DNA of 49,233 nt from Alphaproteobacteria bacterium. GTDB lineage: Bacteria > Pseudomonadota > Alphaproteobacteria > MPNO01 > VGEU01. Shown one piece after another: positions 43,845 to 49,233 of the stretch. A model generated the notes under the pieces. It did not search any database, was not told where the DNA came from, and worked only from the letters and a program-made list of their open reading frames with translations. The translations under genes were made by a program, and so were the position numbers. Every line of letters begins with the position of its first letter. Position 1 is the first letter of the stretch. The stretch covers positions 1 through 49,233 of the forward strand of contig VGEU01000001.1 in NCBI GenBank assembly GCA_016869145.1, written 5' to 3'.

Positions 43845-45500
43845 CTACTCGTCGTCGCTCCGCTCGAGGCGGCGGACCTCGGTGTTCATGGGCACATCCT
43901 TCCGTCGCCGCTGCGCGATGAGCGTGCCTGTCTCGAAGTAGTCGCCCTTGACCGCGAGCTCGGCCGCGTGGTCGAGCTCGGCCGACCACTCGCCGAGCGA
44001 ATAGCCGAACCAGGGGCTTTCGGGGCGGAGCTCGGGAAGGCCGAGTTCCTCCCAGATCTTCCGCGCGTTCTCCATATACGCGCGCTTGGGCAGCGAGATC
44101 GGCGGGAAGCCTTCCTTGAGCGTCGCATCGAACAGGACGGATGCGTCCTCGCCGCCGTTCCGGAGGCTCCGCGGTCCGTGCCCCTGGTCCCGGTGCGGGA
44201 GCATCTGGACGTCGAGCGCCGGGTTGCAGCGATAGGCCATCGCCCAGAACAAGGCATCGGCGTGGTCGGGGTCGATGTCGTCATTGACCGCGATCACGAA
44301 CTTGCCGGCGGCGCGGAGAAGCGAAGCGGCGCCATAGAGCGCGCGCCATACCTCGGTCCGCGGCACGTCGCGCTCGAGCTGGACGACCAGCACCTTCCGG
44401 ATATTGGTCAAGGGCTCGTGCATGCCGACCTTGATCACGCCCTTGATGCCGAGGTGATTGCGGAGATGGTCGAGGAACATCGGCTCGTAGGCGACGCGTT
44501 TCATCAGGCTCGATTCGCTCGGCGTGACCTGGCTGATGATCGAGGTGAGGATCGCATCGCGCCGGCGCGTGATGCAGGTCACCTCCATATAGGCGTTGTA
44601 CTCCTGGAGATTGACGTGGCCGTGGCTCTCGCCGAACGGCGCCTCCGGCTCGAGATATTCGGTGTCGATGAAGCCCTCGACGACGATCTCGGCCTCGGCC
44701 GGGACGACGAGATCGACGGTGCGGCAGCGGACGACATTGACGGGCGCGCCGATCGCGCCACCGGCGACCGCGAGCTCGTCCAGCCGCTCGGGTATCTTCT
44801 GCGCCGAGGTGAAGGTGACGATCGGCGGCGCGCCGAGGACGACGGCGGCCGGCATTCTCTCGCCGCGTTTGCGGTACTTCTCCCAGTGCGTGTAGATGCC
44901 CGGCCGCAGCTCGAGCGAGGGGTTCATGCCGAGCCGGCGCGGCCCCTTCATCTGGCCGCGATAGTTCCCCATGTTCTGGACGCCGGTGTCCGGGTCCCGG
45001 GTTATGTATTGCGACAGCGTCGTGTAGGGCGCGTTGTCCCAGCCCGGCGTCGAGATCGGCACCGGGATGAGGTCGAGCCCGTTGCCCGGCCGATCGAGCT
45101 CGGCGCCCTCGATCACGATCTCCTGGCAGGGCGCACGCCCGACGAGGCGCGGCGGCAGCGGATTGGCGATCGCCTTGGTCCAGCGCTCGCCGATCTCCTC
45201 GAGCGGACAGCCGATGCCGACGCGATAGACCTCGCGGCTCACCGCGAGCGCGCCGACCACGACGGGGATGTCGTAGCGGCGGCCCTTGCTGTCGGTAACG
45301 TTGGTGAAGAGGAACGCCTTCCGATCCTTCTCCGCGATCCCGCCGCGGAACTGCCAGCGGACCAGCGGGTGCATCTCCGTGTCCTTGTTGATTGGCCGGT
45401 CCACGGTGACGAGGAGGCCCGCGTCGTCGAGGGCCTTGAGATGATCGTGGAGATCCGGATAGGCCCGCGCCGTCTTCGCCGGCTTCACCTTGGTCGCCAT
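43845..45500 (-). CDS. UbiD-family prenyl-FMN-dependent decarboxylase, copy 1
   Basis: 551 residues. The catalytic Arg-Glu-Glu set of UbiD/Fdc1 is in register: Arg181 in GNYRGQM, Glu286 and Glu291 in LEPEAPFGESHGH. Further UbiD blocks: MHPLVRWQFRGG, PISTPGWDNAPYTT and AVNDDIDPDHADALFWAM. The enzyme reversibly decarboxylates aromatic or alpha,beta-unsaturated acids and needs prenyl-FMN from UbiX, which is not in the window. Paralogous to the gene at 46368, the two being separated by an SDR; the order suggests one operon on the minus strand. Confidence 0.92.
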   Translation of the reverse strand: MATKVKPAKTARAYPDLHDHLKALDDAGLLVTVDRPINKDTEMHPLVRWQFRGGIAEKDRKAFLFTNVTDSKGRRYDIPVVVGALAVSREVYRVGIGCPLEEIGERWTKAIANPLPPRLVGRAPCQEIVIEGAELDRPGNGLDLIPVPISTPGWDNAPYTTLSQYITRDPDTGVQNMGNYRGQMKGPRRLGMNPSLELRPGIYTHWEKYRKRGERMPAAVVLGAPPIVTFTSAQKIPERLDELAVAGGAIGAPVNVVRCRTVDLVVPAEAEIVVEGFIDTEYLEPEAPFGESHGHVNLQEYNAYMEVTCITRRRDAILTSIISQVTPSESSLMKRVAYEPMFLDHLRNHLGIKGVIKVGMHEPLTNIRKVLVVQLERDVPRTEVWRALYGAASLLRAAGKFVIAVNDDIDPDHADALFWAMAYRCNPALDVQMLPHRDQGHGPRSLRNGGEDASVLFDATLKEGFPPISLPKRAYMENARKIWEELGLPELRPESPWFGYSLGEWSAELDHAAELAVKGDYFETGTLIAQRRRKDVPMNTEVRRLERSDDE

Positions 45501-45588
45501 AACGCGTTCACTCCCCTTGTTCTCTCCGCGGCGACCGTGCGGCGATGGCGATGGCGACAGCAGCCGGGGACGGCGAACGTCGCCGCCG

Positions 45589-46347
45589 TCACCACATCGC
45601 CGAGCCGCCGTCGATGACGACCGTCTGACCGGTCATGAAATCGCTTTCCGCCGAGGCCAGAAATACGGCCGTGCCGACGAGGTCGTCGGGCACCTCGTCG
45701 CGCTTGAGCGCGCGGCTCTGCACCGTTTCCTTCGGACCGCCGCCGGCCCAGTTGGTGCGCTTAAGGACGTTCTCGCTCATGGTCGAACCGGGCGCGATCG
45801 CATTGACCGCGATGTTGTCGCTGCCGACCTCGCGCGCGAGCGAGCGCGTGATGCCGAGGACGGCACCCTTCGAGGCGTCGTAATGCAGGAAATACGGCAT
45901 CCCCTTGAAGATGCGCCCGGTCGCGATCGAGATGATCTTGCCGTATTTGCGCTTCTGCATGTCGGGCACGACGGCCTTGGCGCAGAGCCAGACGCCGCGG
46001 ACATTGACCGCCATCAGCCGGTCCCATTCGGCGACCGGGATGTCGAGGAAGGATTTGCGCTCGACGGTGGTGAAGATCGCGGCGTTGTTGACGAGGATGT
46101 CGATCTTACCGAACGCAGCGACCGTCTTCGTCGCCATCGCCCGCGTCGAGGCCTCGTCGGCGACGTCGGTCCGCACCTCGATCGCCGCGCCGCCGGCCGC
46201 CTTGATCTCGGCGACGATCTTGTCCGCCGCATCGATGTCGGCGATCGCGACCTTGGCACCCTCGGCCGCGAAACGGCGCGCGAAGGCCGCCCCGATGCCC
46301 TGCGCCGCGCCGGTTACAATTGCCACCCGTCCGTCGAGCCGACCCAT
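45589..46347 (-). CDS. Short-chain dehydrogenase/reductase with Thr at the catalytic Ser position
   Basis: 252 residues from ATG46347 (GGGGAGG upstream). Classical SDR: cofactor loop TGAAQGIGAAFA (12-23), NNAA near 87, Asn115, and Tyr156-x3-Lys160 (YDASK). Thirteen residues before the Tyr is Thr143 (IATGRIF) where the catalytic Ser is normally found. The C-terminal VFLASAESDFMTGQTVVIDGG is standard. It lies 20 bases after UbiD copy 2 and 88 before copy 1, so it probably oxidises an alcohol or diol in the same pathway, perhaps a ring dihydrodiol. Confidence 0.88.
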   Translation of the reverse strand: MGRLDGRVAIVTGAAQGIGAAFARRFAAEGAKVAIADIDAADKIVAEIKAAGGAAIEVRTDVADEASTRAMATKTVAAFGKIDILVNNAAIFTTVERKSFLDIPVAEWDRLMAVNVRGVWLCAKAVVPDMQKRKYGKIISIATGRIFKGMPYFLHYDASKGAVLGITRSLAREVGSDNIAVNAIAPGSTMSENVLKRTNWAGGGPKETVQSRALKRDEVPDDLVGTAVFLASAESDFMTGQTVVIDGGSAMW

Positions 46348-46367
46348 CGCGTCCTCCCCTGCCGCCT

Positions 46368-48041
46368 CTATTTCTTGCGGCTGTCGTTCCCCGGATAGTC
46401 CGGCAATGTCCGGACCTCGGTGTTCATCTTGACGTCCTTCCGCCGGCGCTGTGCGATCACCTTGCCGGTCTCCCAGTACTCGCTCTTGACCGCGAGCTGC
46501 GCCATCCGCTCGAGATCGTCGTTCCACTCGCCGAGATCATAGCCGAACCAGGGTGCCTGCGGGGTAAGACGCGGCAGCCCCATGTCCTCCCAGATCTTCT
46601 TCGCCGCCTCCATGTATTCGCGCTTCGGCAGCGATACCGGCGGGAACGTCTCCTTGAGCGTCGCATCGACGAGAACCGCCGAATCCTCGTTGTCGATCAT
46701 CGACCGCGGGCCGTGGCCCTCGTCCTTGTGTTGCAGCATCTGCACGTCGTGATGCGGCTTGCAGCGATACGACATGGCCCAGAAGATCGCGTCCGCGTTG
46801 TCGGGGTCGATGTCGTCGTTGACCGCGACGACCCACTTCCCTTCCGCGCGACGGAACGAGGCGACGCCGTAGAGCGCACGCCAGATCTCGGTCCGCGGCA
46901 CGCCGCGCTCGAACTGGATGACGATGAGCTTGTGGAGCGAGGTCAACGGCTCGTGGGTGACGACATGCACGATGCCCTTGATGCCGAGATGATCGCGCAG
47001 ATGCTCGATCTGCGCCGCCTCGTAGGCGGGCCGCTTGATCGTGGAGGATTCCGACGGCGTCACCTGGCTTACCCATGACGTGAGCACCGCGTTCTTCCGC
47101 CGCGTGATGCAGGTGACGTCCATGTAGCCGTTATATTCCTGGAGATTCACGTGGCCGTGGCTCTCGCCGAACGGCGCCTCGGGCTCGAGATACTCGGTGT
47201 CGACATAGCCCTCGATAACCACCTCGGCCTCGGCCGGCACCAGGAGGTCGACGGTCCGGCATCGGACGACGTTGAGCGGCTCGCCGACGAGGCCGCCGGT
47301 GACCCAGAGCTCGTCGAGCTTTTCCGGCACCTTCTGGACGGCGGTGTAGGAGACCGCCGGCGGACAGCCGACGACGACGGCGCAGGGCATCTTCTTGCCG
47401 AGCGCCTTCCATTTCTCCCAATGCTGATAGCCGCCGGTTCTGAGCTCGATCGATGGGTTCATGCCCATCCGGTTCGGCGCTTTGATCTGGCCGCGATAGT
47501 TGCCCATGTTCTGGATCCCGGTCTCGGGATCCTTGGTGATGAAGTGAGACGAGGACGTATAGGGCGCGTTGTCCCAGCCGGGCGAGGAGATCGGCACCGG
47601 CAGGTCGTCGAGGCCCTTGCCGTCGAGGAGCTCTTTGCCCTCGAACACGAGCTCCTGGCACGGCGCCTTCTCGACCACCCGCGGCTCGATCGGGTTGTTC
47701 ATCGCCTTGATCCAGGTGTCCCGGATCTTGTTGATCGGCACGCCCATGCCCATCGAGTAGATCGCGCGATTGCCGGCGAGGCCGCACACGAGGACCGGGA
47801 TGTCGAACGCGCGGCCCTTGGAATCGGTGATGTTGGTGAAAAGGAACGCCTTGCGCTCGGGCTCCGGGATGCCGCCGCGGAACTGCCAGCGCACCAGCGG
47901 GTGCATCTCCGTGTCCTTGTTGATCTTGCGGGTCACCTCGATGAGGAGACCGGCCTCCCGAAGCGCCTTGATGTGATCGTGAAGGTCCGGGTAGCCCCGA
48001 CGCCCAGCTTCCTTTGCGGCGTCGCGCTTCTTGGTCGCCAT
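46368..48041 (-). CDS. UbiD-family prenyl-FMN-dependent decarboxylase, copy 2
   Basis: 557 residues from ATG48041 (AAAGGACGA upstream; a GTG two codons before is possible). Same architecture as the gene at 43845, with the catalytic set Arg183 (GNYRGQI), Glu288 and Glu293 (LEPEAPFGESHGH). N-terminal lysine-rich start MATKKRDAAKEAG. The two copies keep nearly all signature blocks but differ in substrate-pocket segments, suggesting a heteromer or two substrates. First gene of the minus-strand unit, divergent from the diiron-oxygenase-like gene across 177 bases. Confidence 0.92.
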   Translation of the reverse strand: MATKKRDAAKEAGRRGYPDLHDHIKALREAGLLIEVTRKINKDTEMHPLVRWQFRGGIPEPERKAFLFTNITDSKGRAFDIPVLVCGLAGNRAIYSMGMGVPINKIRDTWIKAMNNPIEPRVVEKAPCQELVFEGKELLDGKGLDDLPVPISSPGWDNAPYTSSSHFITKDPETGIQNMGNYRGQIKAPNRMGMNPSIELRTGGYQHWEKWKALGKKMPCAVVVGCPPAVSYTAVQKVPEKLDELWVTGGLVGEPLNVVRCRTVDLLVPAEAEVVIEGYVDTEYLEPEAPFGESHGHVNLQEYNGYMDVTCITRRKNAVLTSWVSQVTPSESSTIKRPAYEAAQIEHLRDHLGIKGIVHVVTHEPLTSLHKLIVIQFERGVPRTEIWRALYGVASFRRAEGKWVVAVNDDIDPDNADAIFWAMSYRCKPHHDVQMLQHKDEGHGPRSMIDNEDSAVLVDATLKETFPPVSLPKREYMEAAKKIWEDMGLPRLTPQAPWFGYDLGEWNDDLERMAQLAVKSEYWETGKVIAQRRRKDVKMNTEVRTLPDYPGNDSRKK

Positions 48042-48154
48042 GCGCACTTCGTCCTTTCTCGGCTGTCGGCGGCGATCAATACCGGCCGGTCCGGGGCAAG
48101 TCAATCGAGGCACCTGCCGCGGGTGGCCTGTGCGGAGATGTTCCAATCCTCCGC

Positions 48155-48183
48155 GAGACAGGCGCGCCGCAGCCTCCTATCAT
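48155..48183 (+). promoter_or_regulatory. Putative promoter of the heme-oxygenase-like gene
   Basis: GAGACA (48155-48160), 17-base spacer, TATCAT (48178-48183), about 35 bases before ATG48219, in the divergent gap with UbiD copy 2. Confidence 0.4.
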
Positions 48184-48218
48184 AACCCGGCACGGTACCA
48201 GCATGAGAGGAAACCGCG

Positions 48219-48938
48219 ATGTCGCTCTCGACCCAGTCAGTCCTTCAGCAGATCACCCAGATGCACAAGGACCAGCCGATGTACGGCCATCCGCTGTGGA
48301 CCGGCATGGTCGAGGGACGCTGGAACCTCGAGCAGACCCGCTATCTCTGCAAGCAGCACGGCGGCATCCCGCTCCATAACCACAACTACCATGGCAATCT
48401 CTACGTGATCTGCCCCGATCCGGCGTGGCGCGAGATGATCGCCGAGGTCGCCTATGAGGAGGCGACGGGACGGCTGATGTCGAACGGCGTCTCGCATCAC
48501 CGCCTCTATCTCAACTTCGCCAAGGGCCTCGGGCTCGAGCCGCACGAGATGTACGACCCACCTTATTGCCCGGGCGTCGCCGCGTTCCAGGCCTGGTTCG
48601 CCTATATCTGCTCGAAGACGTTCCTCGAGGGCGTCGCCGCGCACATGCTGGCCGGCGAGGCGGCGATCCCCGGGCTCTACATCCGGATCGCCGAGCAGTT
48701 GCAGCGGAAGTTCGGCCTCAGCGACGAGGCGGTCGCCTACTGGGTCATCCACGACAAGGCGGATGCCGAGCACTCCGATGTCGGGCGCCGCCTCCTCGAC
48801 CAGTTCGCGCCGACCGTCGACGACCGGCGCCTCGTCCTCAAGACGGCCAAGCGGATGCTCGACATCCAGCATCTGATGTACGACGACATGCTGAAATACA
48901 CGCTCCGCCTCGGCGGGCGCGACAGCGCCGCGGCGTGA
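48219..48938 (+). CDS. Heme-oxygenase-like diiron oxidase (HDO) / TenA-PqqC-like protein
   Basis: 239 residues; GAGAGG lies a few bases before ATG48219. All-helical heme-oxygenase fold with candidate metal ligands Glu81 (YEEATG), His93/His94, Glu147 (AGEAAIPG) and the late His178-x3-Asp182-x2-His185 (IHDKADAEH). That last spacing is typical of heme-oxygenase-like diiron enzymes (CADD, UndA, BesC and others), which use O2 to oxidise organic acids or amines. PqqC and TenA relatives lack it. Divergent from UbiD copy 2 and followed, in the opposite direction, by a molybdenum hydroxylase end, so it probably belongs to the same catabolic locus. Substrate unknown. Confidence 0.75.
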   Translation: MSLSTQSVLQQITQMHKDQPMYGHPLWTGMVEGRWNLEQTRYLCKQHGGIPLHNHNYHGNLYVICPDPAWREMIAEVAYEEATGRLMSNGVSHHRLYLNFAKGLGLEPHEMYDPPYCPGVAAFQAWFAYICSKTFLEGVAAHMLAGEAAIPGLYIRIAEQLQRKFGLSDEAVAYWVIHDKADAEHSDVGRRLLDQFAPTVDDRRLVLKTAKRMLDIQHLMYDDMLKYTLRLGGRDSAAA

Positions 48939-48945
48939 GGAACCC

Positions 48946-49233
48946 TCAGCGCCCGCCTTTCTGCCGCGCCGCCTGAACCGCGCGCCACACCGATTGTGGC
49001 GTGAGCGGGAGCTCGACATGGCGGACGCCGAGCGGCCATAGCGCGTCGACGACGGCGTTGCCGATCGTCGCCGGCGGCCCGATGGTTCCGGTCTCGCTGC
49101 CGCCCTTGACGCCGAGGATGTTGCTCGGACACGGGATCTCCTGGAAGACGAGCGCGAGCCGTTCGGGCATGTCGTCGGCCCGCGGCATCGCGTAGTCGAC
49201 GAACGAGCCGGAGACGAGCTGGCCGCTCTCCCG
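48946..49233 (-). CDS. Xanthine-dehydrogenase-family molybdopterin subunit, C-terminal end
   Basis: Only the last 95 residues are in the window; the N terminus lies beyond the right edge. The segment SGSFVDYAMPRADDMP, then ILGVKGGSETGTIGPPATIGNAVVDAL, matches the C terminus of CoxL/xanthine-dehydrogenase-type large subunits. The GSETG glutamate is at the place of the catalytic base in this family. These enzymes hydroxylate carbons next to ring nitrogens or aldehydes. Convergent with the heme-oxygenase-like gene, 7 bases apart. Confidence 0.82.
   Translation of the reverse strand, partial: RESGQLVSGSFVDYAMPRADDMPERLALVFQEIPCPSNILGVKGGSETGTIGPPATIGNAVVDALWPLGVRHVELPLTPQSVWRAVQAARQKGGR

Noticed and set aside
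1-49233. CRISPR arrays, insertion sequences, integrases, tRNA and rRNA genes
   Set aside because: No direct-repeat/spacer pattern, transposase motif, terminal inverted repeats or cloverleaf-like sequence was noticed on either strand.

Overview
The window is a 49 kb piece of a very GC-rich (about two thirds G+C by eye), densely packed bacterial chromosome. Gram-negative envelope features (periplasmic thioredoxin with CcdA, TctC-type and ABC binding proteins) and the gene repertoire (prpDBC, PF04909 amidohydrolases, UbiD pairs, MmgE/PrpD, HyuAB) suggest a soil or aquatic alphaproteobacterium. No rRNA, tRNA or ribosomal-protein marker is present, so this placement is an inference. I see no insertion sequence, phage gene, CRISPR array or tRNA.

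Layout. (1) 1-5812: a truncated SH3-domain protein, then a M29/NicX-like protein, an alpha/beta hydrolase, an LLM flavin oxidoreductase, and a divergently read flavoprotein hydroxylase and maleate-isomerase-like protein. Together these resemble the enzyme set of a lower nicotinate/hydroxypyridine pathway. (2) 5905-7063: periplasmic thioredoxin plus CcdA. (3) 7068-12978, minus strand: hydantoinase B, hydantoinase A, a class III aminotransferase and a carboxymuconolactone-decarboxylase-like protein. (4) 13037-14131: a glycosyltransferase broken by one amber codon. (5) 14239-21428: a benzoate-CoA-ligase-type enzyme, a small exported protein, a quinone oxidoreductase, alanine dehydrogenase, a NIPSNAP protein, and a three-gene plus-strand run (AhpD-like, 3-hydroxyisobutyrate-dehydrogenase-like, EamA exporter). 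(6) 21420-24982: methylcitrate-cycle operon prpD-prpB-prpC. (7) 25078-28684: a NIPSNAP gene translationally coupled to a ThDP enzyme, a methyltransferase, and a PEP-mutase/isocitrate-lyase-family protein. (8) 28752-29947: a frameshifted hybrid histidine kinase. (9) 30029-36831, minus strand: an eight-gene apparent operon of ABC transporter (ATPase, binding protein, two permeases), Rieske protein, unknown 108-residue protein, amidohydrolase and MmgE/PrpD protein, with a good sigma70-type promoter upstream. (10) 37189-40080: FMN alpha-hydroxyacid dehydrogenase plus ThDP decarboxylase, a mandelate-pathway-like pair. (11) 40412-43779: orphan TctC-type binding protein, a flippase broken by a 4-bp duplication, and a JmjC/cupin-like protein. 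(12) 43845-49233: UbiD-SDR-UbiD operon, a heme-oxygenase-like diiron protein and the C-terminal end of a molybdopterin hydroxylase.

Taken together the region is a catabolic island: import of an organic acid or aromatic acid, CoA activation, ring hydroxylation, decarboxylation, oxidation, and feeding of the products into propionyl-CoA and central metabolism. No intact transcription regulator is encoded. Three genes are disrupted by single small lesions, which could be recent pseudogenes or sequencing errors. No obvious defence system or radically new machine is visible. The best candidates for undescribed biology are the ABC-Rieske-amidohydrolase operon, the UbiD/diiron/molybdenum block and the NicX-like block with its tandem-dyad operator and apparent ATA start.
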